Shown here piece after piece: positions 56,534 to 64,000 of a DNA stretch of 64,000 bases (the first letter of the stretch is position 1; each line of letters opens with the position of its first letter). The DNA comes from Lentibacillus halodurans (lineage in GTDB: Bacteria; Bacillota; Bacilli; Bacillales; Amphibacillaceae): contig NZ_FOJW01000008.1 of assembly GCF_900112045.1 (NCBI RefSeq), positions 62,001 through 126,000 of the forward strand, read 5' to 3'. Position numbers and translations under genes: made by a program. The notes beneath the pieces are model-generated. The model made no database searches, had not been told where the DNA came from, and saw nothing but the letters and a program-made list of their open reading frames with translations.

Positions 56534-59092
56534 TCAATCAAGGATATGAAGTTCTCTTGCCTTTGCAACCGCCTTTGTGCGGTTATTGACCCCTAATTTA
56601 TCATATATTTGCGTTAAATAAACCTTGACTGATCCGAGGGAAATATATAACGCTGTCGCAATTTCTTTGTTTTTCATGCCGGTCCCAACAAGCTGCAGCA
56701 GTTCAATTTCACGATTTGTCAAAATATGCTGTTTGGATGAATCCTGTGTCTGGTTAAGGAAATCGATACCTTCTTCTTTAAACAATGATAGCAACGTTTT
56801 AACGTAATTCCTCGGTTTATGCCGTTGCAGGCTATACAATATCTCAGCTGCTTGTTTTCCCTCATCCAGGAATATACGGATATAATGTTCCGGTTCAGCT
56901 TTTTCAATAGCTTGTTCCATGGTCAGCATAGCTTTTTGCAGCTGGTTTTGATGATGAAACACCAAACTTTTTAAAATGAATACTTCAATCATATCTCCCA
57001 GACGTTCTTTCATTTCAAAGTGATGGGTCAATTGATTTAGGATTTTATTTGCTGTGTCATATTGCTGTTTCATCATCAATGCCCTTGCTTTTGTTATATC
57101 TTCAAACCCCAATAAAGGTTGATTTTCGTCGTATTTCGGGGATTGTTCTGCGTCTAGGGTTTCTCTAAGCCATTTCTCTACCATATCTTTCTTTCCTTCT
57201 TTGATATAAAGTCTCGTTTTAAACGTTTCGATCATCCGGAACCAATGCTTTGGAGGGTGTAACTCGTTTAATCTGGCTTCAAGTGTGGTGAACATTTTCC
57301 AGGTAGAATCAGTTTCTCCTCGAGCGATGTTGTATTTTATCTGTAAAAAATGAATAGGTACGAAAATGCCGACCATCTGATTTTTCCACCCTAATTCTTT
57401 TCCTCTGTTAATAAAATAACGGGCTTGTTCCCATTCACAGCGTTCATAATGAATTCCTGCAAGAATAATGGATCCGTATCCTACGACGGCCAGTCCCCTT
57501 TGACGCAATAATGGCCGTAAGCTTGTATATAATGCATGTGTTGTATGAAGCCTTCCCCCTCCGCTCAGAGGTCCCCTGATCGGATAAGCCTCGACCCCGT
57601 TAAAATCGACTCCGGCTTGAAAATATTTGCTGACGGTTGGTTGTATGGTTACCGCCTTTTTCAGTGAGTAGAGAGATTTATGAGGTTCATGGCGAATAAT
57701 GGCCATATAACCTCTCAGAGCAAAAAATTCCGCATATAGCTTTTTTTGCTGCGTCTTGTTTAATTGTTCTACTAAAGCATTTACTTCCAATAACTTTCCG
57801 TCTGCCTCATCTAAATATCCATTTAGCGCCAGCACCCAAGCGTGGATTATCATTAGATCGGCATCACGTTTACGTAGTTCTGCGGGAAAATCATTCAGCC
57901 AGTCGTTTAAATATGTAAGCTCTCTTTTCCTTAGCAAATAAGGAGCATAGTGGCTGAGCCATGTTGCTGCCTTTTGATATTGCCGTCCACTCAGTGCATG
58001 TTTGATTGCCTGATCATAATATTTATGTTCCCCGAACCAGTCTGCTGCTTTTTCATGCAAATGATATTCCGAAACATCCTCGTAATGCCGCAAATAGAAT
58101 TGCATCGCTTCGGCAAACAACGGATGAAAACGAAACCATTGTTGCGCGTTATCACAAACGTTAATAAAGATATTAGCTTTCTGCAGTTTTTCCAGCATTA
58201 ATTTGGCATCTGGATACCCTGTCACGGCTTCACATAATGGCGGCGAAAAGTGATCAAGCAGTGATAGCCGTAATACAAATGCCCGCAATGAATCAGGCAA
58301 ACGATTCAATACATCTTTTATCAAGTAATCTGAAATGACTTCATGTTTTCCATTAATAAAAGAGATGGCAGTGGATTCTGCTGTCTGTTTATCTTTCATT
58401 GTGAGAACTATAAAGTTAATACCGGTTATCCAGCCTTCTGTCCGCTTCTCTAAGTAGGTGATTGCATTTTCCGAAAGATGTAAATTCATATAGCTCAAAT
58501 AATCGAGTAATTCTCCACGATTCAGCCTTAATACATCTGTGTCCAGTTCATGAATTTGTCTGTCAAGCTGCAAACGGTGAAGCTCAAATGGAGGGTTCAT
58601 GCGACTAGACAGAATGAAGTGGAGTTTATCTGGGGTGTGTTTAATAAGATATTCCGTCGCCGCATGAATCCAATGATGATTAATTTCATGATAGTTATCA
58701 AAAACGAGAATCAATGGTGAAGATAAATATCTTAATGTGTTAATCAGTGATGCCATCGTTGCCTCAGCAGAATGGAGATGCAGTTCCAGCGACTGAACGC
58801 TTAACTCTGGTATGGTGTGGTGAATGGAATATGTGAGATAACGCCAAAATTCCACTGGATCATTTGCTTGTTCATTTAAGAAAATCCAAGCTGAACGGAG
58901 ACCCCTGTTATGAAGCCATTGGGCAATAGTAGTTGTTTTTCCGAAACCGGCAGCTGTGCAAACCAGTGTCATTTTACCGTTCAAGCATTTGTCCAGGTCA
59001 TTTGATATGCGTTCTCTGTGTATACTGTCGGAATTTAGTTTGGGTGCCTGAATTTGATGGTTGGATGGGGTAAAACCTTCATAAAAAATCAT
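56534..59092 (-). CDS. MalT/LuxR-type ATP-dependent transcriptional regulator
   Basis: 852-residue signal-transduction ATPase (STAND class). Walker A TAAGFGKTTT is at about 46-55 and the following PLILVFDNYHEINHHW near 146 is Walker B. A winged-helix/TPR-rich region occupies about 330-760, and the C-terminal LuxR HTH about 785-845 (LTNREIELLQLVGTGMKNKE, ISLGSVKVYLTQIYDKLGVN). Such proteins are activated by a small ligand and ATP. The ligand is unknown here. ATG 59092 follows GGAGGTGTTAAAA; 20 extra in-frame residues upstream lack a site. No obvious adjacent target operon; the divergent side holds a small PLA2-like gene on the same strand. Confidence 0.88.
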   Translation of the reverse strand: MIFYEGFTPSNHQIQAPKLNSDSIHRERISNDLDKCLNGKMTLVCTAAGFGKTTTIAQWLHNRGLRSAWIFLNEQANDPVEFWRYLTYSIHHTIPELSVQSLELHLHSAEATMASLINTLRYLSSPLILVFDNYHEINHHWIHAATEYLIKHTPDKLHFILSSRMNPPFELHRLQLDRQIHELDTDVLRLNRGELLDYLSYMNLHLSENAITYLEKRTEGWITGINFIVLTMKDKQTAESTAISFINGKHEVISDYLIKDVLNRLPDSLRAFVLRLSLLDHFSPPLCEAVTGYPDAKLMLEKLQKANIFINVCDNAQQWFRFHPLFAEAMQFYLRHYEDVSEYHLHEKAADWFGEHKYYDQAIKHALSGRQYQKAATWLSHYAPYLLRKRELTYLNDWLNDFPAELRKRDADLMIIHAWVLALNGYLDEADGKLLEVNALVEQLNKTQQKKLYAEFFALRGYMAIIRHEPHKSLYSLKKAVTIQPTVSKYFQAGVDFNGVEAYPIRGPLSGGGRLHTTHALYTSLRPLLRQRGLAVVGYGSIILAGIHYERCEWEQARYFINRGKELGWKNQMVGIFVPIHFLQIKYNIARGETDSTWKMFTTLEARLNELHPPKHWFRMIETFKTRLYIKEGKKDMVEKWLRETLDAEQSPKYDENQPLLGFEDITKARALMMKQQYDTANKILNQLTHHFEMKERLGDMIEVFILKSLVFHHQNQLQKAMLTMEQAIEKAEPEHYIRIFLDEGKQAAEILYSLQRHKPRNYVKTLLSLFKEEGIDFLNQTQDSSKQHILTNREIELLQLVGTGMKNKEIATALYISLGSVKVYLTQIYDKLGVNNRTKAVAKARELHILD

Positions 59093-59322
59093 TTTTAACA
59101 CCTCCAAACAGAAAGTAGTCACGATGCTAAATGCTATTGTTGCAGTTCGCAAAAATACGAGGGTTGCTTTTCATTTGTATATAGGTCTTTTAATCTATTA
59201 TGAAGGAATTATACAAAAAAACCAAACATTAATAAATTTCAAATATAAAAAAGTGCGAAAACATTCCGTTTTTGAGAAAAGGAAAGCAAATAACCAGGGA
59301 TGAATCGCCTCGGAAATCCAGA

Positions 59323-59598
59323 TTAACACCTGAATCGTGCCGCAACCCGCATCGCGTTATAAGTCATCCTCGCATGTCTGCCTTCTTGTGTATATGGGTT
59401 GACTAACGGGCGGAGACGCTGAAGGAATTGCTGATCGCAAACACACGGTGATCCACCTCTTTGCAAACATACATCATGCGCTCTGCAGGCAGCATCGACT
59501 GCGTTAACTGGTGCGCCTGGTCCGCTGCATCTGGGTCCGCAATACCGGTATCCGGGAAAAATGCAAGTGCCAGGGTGGATCTGAATGTGGCGTGGCAT
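59323..59598 (-). CDS. Small phospholipase A2-like protein
   Basis: 91 residues. FPGYRYCGPRCSGPGAP (14-30) resembles the calcium-binding loop YxxCGxGCxG, and VDAACRAHDVCLQRG (34-48) has the PLA2 catalytic His41-Asp42 in the pattern DAACRxHDxC. Cysteines are frequent, as in disulfide-bonded PLA2 and the parvovirus VP1 PLA2 domain. It has no signal peptide, so it may be a spore or coat protein, or act intracellularly. Start ATG follows AAAGGGGGGATATAG. Enzymatic activity is unproven. Confidence 0.7.
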   Translation of the reverse strand: MPRHIQIHPGTCIFPGYRYCGPRCSGPGAPVNAVDAACRAHDVCLQRGGSPCVCDQQFLQRLRPLVNPYTQEGRHARMTYNAMRVAARFRC

Positions 59599-59765
59599 CT
59601 ATATCCCCCCTTTCATTGTTTCAATATCTTATGCCAGAAGTGTTTAGCAGACTGTTTGAACACCTAATCAAAAAATGCTTCATAAAAACTTTTTGACACG
59701 AAAACAATCAGCCGTTATGATAATGAAGTAATTCTGACTAAAATGATATGAAAAGGGTGAATAAA

Positions 59766-61022
59766 ATGAGTGAAACGACAAGCGTTCAACCGATAGATGA
59801 AGTAAAAGATCCGGTGCAGAAAAAAAGCACTGAACTAAATAAGCCGCAAATGCCGCTAATTATTGGCGGGCTCACCGTCGGGGCAATTCTGATGATTTAT
59901 CTGATGTTTTCACAAAATATCGTGCAGCCGTTATTGCTCGTCATTGGTCTATTACTTGGATATACATTATTCCATGCCCGCTTTGGTTTCACATCGGCAT
60001 TTCGCAGACTAATGTCCGTTGGAAACGGGCAAGCATTACGTTCACACTTGTTAATGCTTGCAGTTGCTGTAACCTTATTTGCACCAATTCTGGCCATTGG
60101 CTACTCATTCTTTGGAAGTGGCGTTTCCGGCTATGTATCTCCGGTTGGCGTCAGTCTCTTAATTGGTGCCTTTATGTTTGGCATCGGGATGCAACTTGGC
60201 GGAGGATGTGCTTCCGGTACACTTTATGCAGTTGGCGGAGGTCGCTCTGTTATGTTTGTCACGCTATTATTCTTTATCATTGGTTCAACAGTCGGCGCCT
60301 ATCATCTGCCATTTTGGACAGAGGGTTTGCCGGCATTTGAGCCTGTCTCTCTGGCAACATCAACAGGACTCGGCTATGGTGGTGCGTGGATATTATCGAT
60401 TGCATTGTTTGGCCTTATCGCCTGGATTACATTGGTTGTGGAAAGAAAGAAAAAACCGCCGAAAATGGCTCCTAAACCATCAACGACAGGATGGAAACGA
60501 ATTTTTCGCGGGTCATGGCCGTTGTTTGCGGCAGCCATTGTATTAGCCGTTCTGAATGCCTTGACGCTAATGGTTCGAGGTGCGCCCTGGGGAATCACCT
60601 CAGCGTTTGCTTTATGGGGTTCCAAAGTCGCACGATTCTTTGGGGTTGATGTGGCCAGCTGGGGATATTGGCAAGGTAACGCAGCGGCATTGGAGACATC
60701 GATCTTTGCCGATTCAACAACAGTCCTTAACCTTGGTGTCATTCTTGGGGCATTTCTTGCTTCAGCAGCAGGGGGACTTTTCAAATTTTCCAAGATAAAT
60801 GGGAAAAATGTCACGGCATCTGTTATCGGCGGATTGCTCATGGGCTACGGTGCCCGTCTGGCATTTGGCTGTAATATTGGCGCATACTTTGGTGGTATCG
60901 CATCATTTAGTCTGCATGGCTATATCTGGGGCATCATGGCTCTGGCAGGAACATTTATCGCATTATATCTGAGGCCGCTCTTTGGACTATCGGTACCAAA
61001 ACCTAAAGACTCGTTTTGTTAA
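59766..61022 (+). CDS. YeeE/YedE family sulfur transporter
   Basis: 418 residues with about ten membrane helices and a soluble N-terminal tail. Two family repeats hold the conserved cysteines: GIGMQLGGGCASGTLYAVGG near 140-160 and ARLAFGCNIGAYFGGIASFS near 364-385. These Cys/Gly motifs are those of YeeE (TsuA), which moves thiosulfate. Thiosulfate or a related sulfur compound is the likely cargo. No TusA-like or rhodanese gene is adjacent. ATG 59766 lies five bases after AAAAGGGTGA; an upstream in-frame ATG contains that site. Confidence 0.87.
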   Translation: MSETTSVQPIDEVKDPVQKKSTELNKPQMPLIIGGLTVGAILMIYLMFSQNIVQPLLLVIGLLLGYTLFHARFGFTSAFRRLMSVGNGQALRSHLLMLAVAVTLFAPILAIGYSFFGSGVSGYVSPVGVSLLIGAFMFGIGMQLGGGCASGTLYAVGGGRSVMFVTLLFFIIGSTVGAYHLPFWTEGLPAFEPVSLATSTGLGYGGAWILSIALFGLIAWITLVVERKKKPPKMAPKPSTTGWKRIFRGSWPLFAAAIVLAVLNALTLMVRGAPWGITSAFALWGSKVARFFGVDVASWGYWQGNAAALETSIFADSTTVLNLGVILGAFLASAAGGLFKFSKINGKNVTASVIGGLLMGYGARLAFGCNIGAYFGGIASFSLHGYIWGIMALAGTFIALYLRPLFGLSVPKPKDSFC

Positions 61023-61036
61023 AAATGCTTATCTTA

Positions 61037-61072
61037 AAAGGGACATTTCATCAGGATTTGTCCCTTTTTCTG
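61037..61072 (+). terminator. Terminator after the sulfur transporter
   Basis: AAAAGGGACA and TGTCCCTTTT form a 10-bp stem followed by T residues. Confidence 0.9.
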
Positions 61073-61084
61073 TGTGTGCCCGGC

Positions 61085-61278
61085 ATGGGCTATAATTTAG
61101 TGGTGAAAGTCCACTACAGGCTTGGCATTAGGAACTGTTAGCCAATGGCAAGGGTGTCCACCGCGAGATGGAATCTGAAGGAAGCCGGAGGCAAAATCCC
61201 GAACTGACGAACAGAAACTGTATATAAGGCTGAATTGGGATGGATGAGTTTGCACAACAAAACGAAGTCCAATACTGC
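61085..61278 (+). mobile_element. Group II intron 5' remnant (domain I)
   Basis: The stretch contains GTGAAAGTCCACTACAGG, then GGAACTGTTAGCCAATGGCA, AGGGTGTCCACCGCGAG, TGGAATCTGAAGGAAGCCGG and a final AAGTCCAATACTGC. These follow each other as in domain I of bacterial group II introns of Bacillota. No reverse transcriptase, domain V or 3' end follows; the sequence passes straight into an acetyltransferase fragment. It is the left over 5' part of an intron. The exact 5' boundary is uncertain. Confidence 0.75.
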
Positions 61279-61590
61279 TTATTATAAAGGAGAACTGGCT
61301 GGTTCGATGAATCTAATTCTTTCAGAAGAATTTGTGGAAATGGATGATTTGACTGTCCGGAAATCATTAAGGCGAAAAGGTATAGGCTCCCATATGCAGC
61401 AGTTTGTCATGGACAGTTTTCCTGAGCATATGGTGATCTTGGTTGCTGACGGGAGAGGACACACCGAGAGAGATGTATCAGCGCCAGCATTATCAGTATT
61501 TCGGATTTAAGTATGAAGTGCAAAGGATTGACTCAGACAGTGGTTATGGAAGTGAAGAATATATTACAGAATCATGGTATAATAATGTGT
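61276..61590 (+). pseudogene. GNAT acetyltransferase fragment, 5'-truncated and frameshifted
   Basis: YYKGELAGSMNLILSEEFVE then MDDLTVRKSLRRKGIGSHMQ gives the GNAT acetyl-CoA motif RRKGIGS. A frameshift near 61452 (GCTGACGGGAGAGG) moves to another frame continuing EDTPREMYQRQHYQYFGFKY and ending in ESWYNNV. The N-terminus is missing, replaced by group II intron sequence. It cannot make a complete enzyme. Confidence 0.7.
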
Positions 61591-61884
61591 AAATAGTCAT
61601 GGTGTCATTATACACTGAAGATCGAAAGTTCAAGCATAGCTCGCATAAAAAGAATCATAACTGCGTCAAAAGAATTTGCCGGCAGAAACTTTTTCTATGA
61701 CGAAGAAACGCTGAAGCCGGCATTGATTGTAAAGAAATCCGCGGCTTTATAGATCCTTTATATGGCCCAAGTAAATTCACGCCTGAATTTGACAGTTCAT
61801 TTTGCTTAAATAAATAACGATAAAGTTTTACAATATATTTGGTAGTATTTTTAATTGGTTATGTTCACTGAGAGGATGAATCAC
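61591..61884 (+). other. Intergenic stretch with a possible decayed coding fragment
   Basis: Part of it reads ITASKEFAGRNFFYDEETLK and, after a frameshift near 61735, RGFIDPLYGPSKFTPEFDSS. I do not recognise the family. The promoter of the next gene is probably near 61850, in AT-rich sequence. Confidence 0.3.
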
Positions 61885-62826
61885 ATGAGCAGACAAATTG
61901 TCACCTCATCAGATATAGATAAAGCCGGGATTGCATCAGACAGGGAAAGCCAAGCGTCATTCGTGTCAGATCTGAAGGCACTTCTTAAATTACCTGTGCT
62001 GATCGCCAATGCGGTACCGGTCTTTGCCGGATTTTGGCTGGCGGTATATTTTACTGAGTCAACGTTTGCCGCACATTTTGATACGTTTTCGCTGACGATT
62101 TTCGGCAGCACGCTGGTAATGGCAGGAGCCCTAGCCATCAATAATTGGTATGATGTTGATATTGATACGGTCATGGACAGGACCAAATCACGTCCGACGG
62201 TGACCGGGAACATTTCTCTGCGGACAGTTTTTTGGATTGGTATGTCAGCCAGCATCCTGGGTATCATGATGCTGGCCTTCACGACACTTGAGGCCGTCAT
62301 TTATGCGTTGATCGGCTGGTTTACCTATGTCGTCCTTTACACGATGTGGTCGAAACGCAGGTATACCCTGAATACGGTGATTGGCAGTATTTCTGGTGCG
62401 ATAACACCATTAATTGGCTGGGGAGCCCTGGATTCCGTATCCCATATTGTACCGATCGTTCTGGCATTGATTATTTTTATTTGGCAGATGCCGCATACAT
62501 TTGCGATTGCCATCCAGAAATATGATGAGTACAAGGCTGCAAATGTTGCTATGCTGCCGGTTGTGCATGGCATGGAAATCACGAAACGGCAGATGGTCGT
62601 GTATATTGCTTGTCTCCTGCCGCTTCCGCTTTATTTATCTTCGCTTGGCACCGCATTTGTTGTCATTGCCACGCTGCTTAATGTCGGATATCTGGGGCTT
62701 GCCATCAGCGGTCTGTTTTCCACGGATACCCGAAAATGGGCGGATAACATGTTCATGGTGTCAGTCAATTATTTAATGATTATTTTTGTAGCGGCGATTA
62801 TCGTTACGGCGCCGTGGTTCGGATAA
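61885..62826 (+). CDS. ctaB: Protoheme IX farnesyltransferase (heme O synthase)
   Basis: 313-residue UbiA-superfamily membrane prenyltransferase with about nine helices. It adds a farnesyl group to heme B to give heme O for terminal oxidases. The first Asp-rich motif NNWYDVDIDTVMDRTKSRP is at 86-104 (NxxxDxxxD), and a second region QKYDEYKAANVAML near 212 replaces the usual DYxxAGxPM-type motif. It stands alone, without ctaA or oxidase genes, so it may be a second copy. ATG 61885 follows GAGAGGATGAATCAC; the upstream in-frame start at 61855 has no site. Confidence 0.87.
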   Translation: MSRQIVTSSDIDKAGIASDRESQASFVSDLKALLKLPVLIANAVPVFAGFWLAVYFTESTFAAHFDTFSLTIFGSTLVMAGALAINNWYDVDIDTVMDRTKSRPTVTGNISLRTVFWIGMSASILGIMMLAFTTLEAVIYALIGWFTYVVLYTMWSKRRYTLNTVIGSISGAITPLIGWGALDSVSHIVPIVLALIIFIWQMPHTFAIAIQKYDEYKAANVAMLPVVHGMEITKRQMVVYIACLLPLPLYLSSLGTAFVVIATLLNVGYLGLAISGLFSTDTRKWADNMFMVSVNYLMIIFVAAIIVTAPWFG

Positions 62827-62893
62827 GGCCATTTGATTAGTTCCTGCGTTAAACGGGAAAGATAGAGTAAATCCGTTAAGGAGGGAAATCTTT

Positions 62894-63172
62894 ATGGCAG
62901 AAATAAAAAAAGGTGATCACAAGTTTTATATCGGTGATGATGAACAGAACCCAAAAGCGGAAATCACCTTTAAGGAATCCGGCGAGAATGAAGTGAATGT
63001 CGATCATACGTATGTGTCGGAAGAACTCCGTGGCGGGGGCATCGGAGGCAAGCTTGTCGAAAGGATGGTGGCCCACGCACGTGATGAAGGGAAGAAAATT
63101 GATCCGACCTGCCCTTATGCTAAACAAAAAATGGAAGAAACACCGGAATATCAGGATGTGCTCGCTGATTAG
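62894..63172 (+). CDS. Small GNAT-like N-acetyltransferase (NATD1/YjdJ type)
   Basis: 92 residues. VDHTYVSEELRGGGIGGKLV near 36-55 contains the acetyl-CoA loop RGGGIGG, and KIDPTCPYAKQKMEETPEYQ with DVL closes the protein, as in the short NATD1/YidJ-like family. It is a minimal GNAT fold whose substrate is unknown. ATG 62894 follows AAGGAGGGAAATCTTT. It may share a transcript with ctaB 67 bp upstream, and a terminator follows. Confidence 0.85.
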   Translation: MAEIKKGDHKFYIGDDEQNPKAEITFKESGENEVNVDHTYVSEELRGGGIGGKLVERMVAHARDEGKKIDPTCPYAKQKMEETPEYQDVLAD

Positions 63173-63242
63173 CGACCGCCATCAAATCATATCACTTATT
63201 TATAACGTGTATATAATGATGGTCAGCCTTATAAGAAAATTC

Positions 63243-63268
63243 GCCAGGGTTACGCTCCCCTGGCTTTT
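63243..63268 (+). terminator. Terminator after the small acetyltransferase
   Basis: GCCAGGG and CCCTGGC form a 7-bp GC-rich stem around TTACGCTC, followed by TTTT. Confidence 0.88.
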
Positions 63269-63310
63269 CCAATATAATAGGTAGTGCAAGGTAGTAGAAG
63301 AGGGATAACC

Positions 63311-63961
63311 ATGCAAAAAATTTTAAAAATGATGTATGAAAGCATTATGATCTTACTCGTGATGCTTACGATTATAACGATTTGGACGGATGAAACCTAT
63401 AACTCGGCGATCAGCTGGATTGTATGGGCGGTATTTTTTGCTGATTTTATCGTTCGTTTTATTATATCGAATGCGAAATGGGATTTTATCACACAAAATC
63501 CATTTCTTTTAATTGCCATCATCCCATTTGATCAGTTTTTTCAGGTTGCCAGAATTGTACGGATCATTTATTTATTCCGGATCAAAACGATTACCAAATA
63601 TTATGTTGTGCCATTTGTCGAAAAGCTGACAATCCAATCAAAGTCACTGATTCTGTCTATGGTTCTGCTTTTGCTGCTTGGTGAAGCTGTATTGATTCAG
63701 GTGATGGAAGACTCAGTTAATACTTATTTTGACGGATTATTTGTGGTGTTCGGCTATCTGCTCTTCTTTGGTCACCGGATGTTAGAAATTGAACAATCCA
63801 TTTCAGTTTGGACCCTGACCGCCGTATCTGTTCTAGGTATTGCCATTCAAGGACTGGCATTGCAATGGGTGTTTAATAAAATCGATGTTGTTTACAGACG
63901 GTTAAAAGATAAGTATAAATCCGGTTCAAAAGAGCAGGAGCTTAAATCCAATGGACAATAG
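63311..63961 (+). CDS. Voltage-gated-channel-like membrane protein without a K+ selectivity filter
   Basis: 216 residues with about five to six hydrophobic helices (8-24, 33-51, 64-85, 113-135, 143-160, 166-186), and arginine-bearing FQVARIVRIIYLFRIKTI near 80-97 like an S4 sensor. In ion channels of this shape a TVGYGD-type loop lies before the last helix. Here that place reads YFDGLFVVFGYLLFFGHRML, with no filter. It may be a degenerate channel, a subunit or a non-channel sensor. ATG 63311 follows GAGGGATAACC; the longer frame from 63284 lacks a better site. Confidence 0.65.
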   Translation: MQKILKMMYESIMILLVMLTIITIWTDETYNSAISWIVWAVFFADFIVRFIISNAKWDFITQNPFLLIAIIPFDQFFQVARIVRIIYLFRIKTITKYYVVPFVEKLTIQSKSLILSMVLLLLLGEAVLIQVMEDSVNTYFDGLFVVFGYLLFFGHRMLEIEQSISVWTLTAVSVLGIAIQGLALQWVFNKIDVVYRRLKDKYKSGSKEQELKSNGQ

Positions 63962-64000
63962 GCATCATATAATTAGGTATTTTAGGTAATGTGGACTTTT

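Noticed and set aside
61591-61860. A new small gene before ctaB
   Set aside because: The readable fragments are in two frames with no start or ribosome binding site. It is more likely decayed coding sequence.

Overview
The window comes from a Gram-positive, endospore-lineage Bacillota chromosome, most likely a Bacillaceae member. The Oceanobacillus/Virgibacillus/Lentibacillus group is my guess from overall flavour, not a proven assignment. The evidence is the gene order: purEKBCSQLFMNHD with a purine riboswitch, then yerA-yerB-yerC-pcrB-pcrA-ligA-camS, a putP/opuE-like symporter, gatCAB, dgkB and rlmCD. This follows the Bacillus subtilis order almost gene for gene (yerD is not present). Start sites are of Bacillus type, with strong AGGAGG-like ribosome binding sites and frequent GTG/TTG starts. 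No rRNA, tRNA or CRISPR array was seen.

Region 1 (1-10.3 kb) is a more AT-rich catabolic island for trans-4-hydroxy-L-proline. A truncated sigma-54 activator (CBS-PAS-AAA+, PrdR-like) is divergent from a six-gene operon: FAD D-hydroxyproline dehydrogenase, 4-hydroxyproline 2-epimerase, a cysteine-less epimerase paralogue, an NhaC-type transporter, a DHDPS-family deaminase and a ketoglutarate-semialdehyde dehydrogenase. A textbook -24/-12 promoter and two upstream half-site pairs lie between activator and operon. rpoN (sigma-54) follows the operon. Activator, site, promoter, sigma factor and pathway therefore sit together.

Region 2 (10.3-23.8 kb) is the complete purine operon, with two inverted PurBoxes, a sigma-A promoter, a guanine riboswitch and a distal leader terminator. 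Region 3 (23.8-26.1 kb) is an iron-responsive divergent pair (ferredoxin/flavodoxin reductase-like flavoprotein and siderophore-binding lipoprotein) with two Fur boxes. Region 4 (26.4-36.4 kb) is the yerA-to-camS housekeeping block.

Region 5 (36.6-38.1 kb) is a cell-cell signalling cassette: an HTH-TPR (RNPP/NprR-like) regulator with an unlisted 46-codon TTG-start gene directly downstream that encodes an exported propeptide. Next come a 35-residue membrane peptide abutting a PutP-type symporter, gatCAB, dgkB and rlmCD.

Region 6 (45.8-63.9 kb) is accessory. It holds a repeat-rich intergenic segment and a self-regulated tetR-MFS pair. It also holds a papain-like hydrolase, a response regulator, an ABC exporter and a histidine kinase, with matching 11-bp-phased direct repeats at two promoters. 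Further along are a broken IS256 element, a beta-propeller lipoprotein, decayed acetyltransferases, an orphan SinI-like peptide and a MalT/LuxR-type regulator. The last part has a PLA2-like small protein, a YeeE/YedE sulfur transporter, a group II intron scar, a heme O synthase, a small GNAT and a channel-like membrane protein without a K+ filter. Best candidates for something undescribed are the regulator/propeptide pair, the cysteine-less racemase paralogue and the hydrolase-TCS-ABC module.
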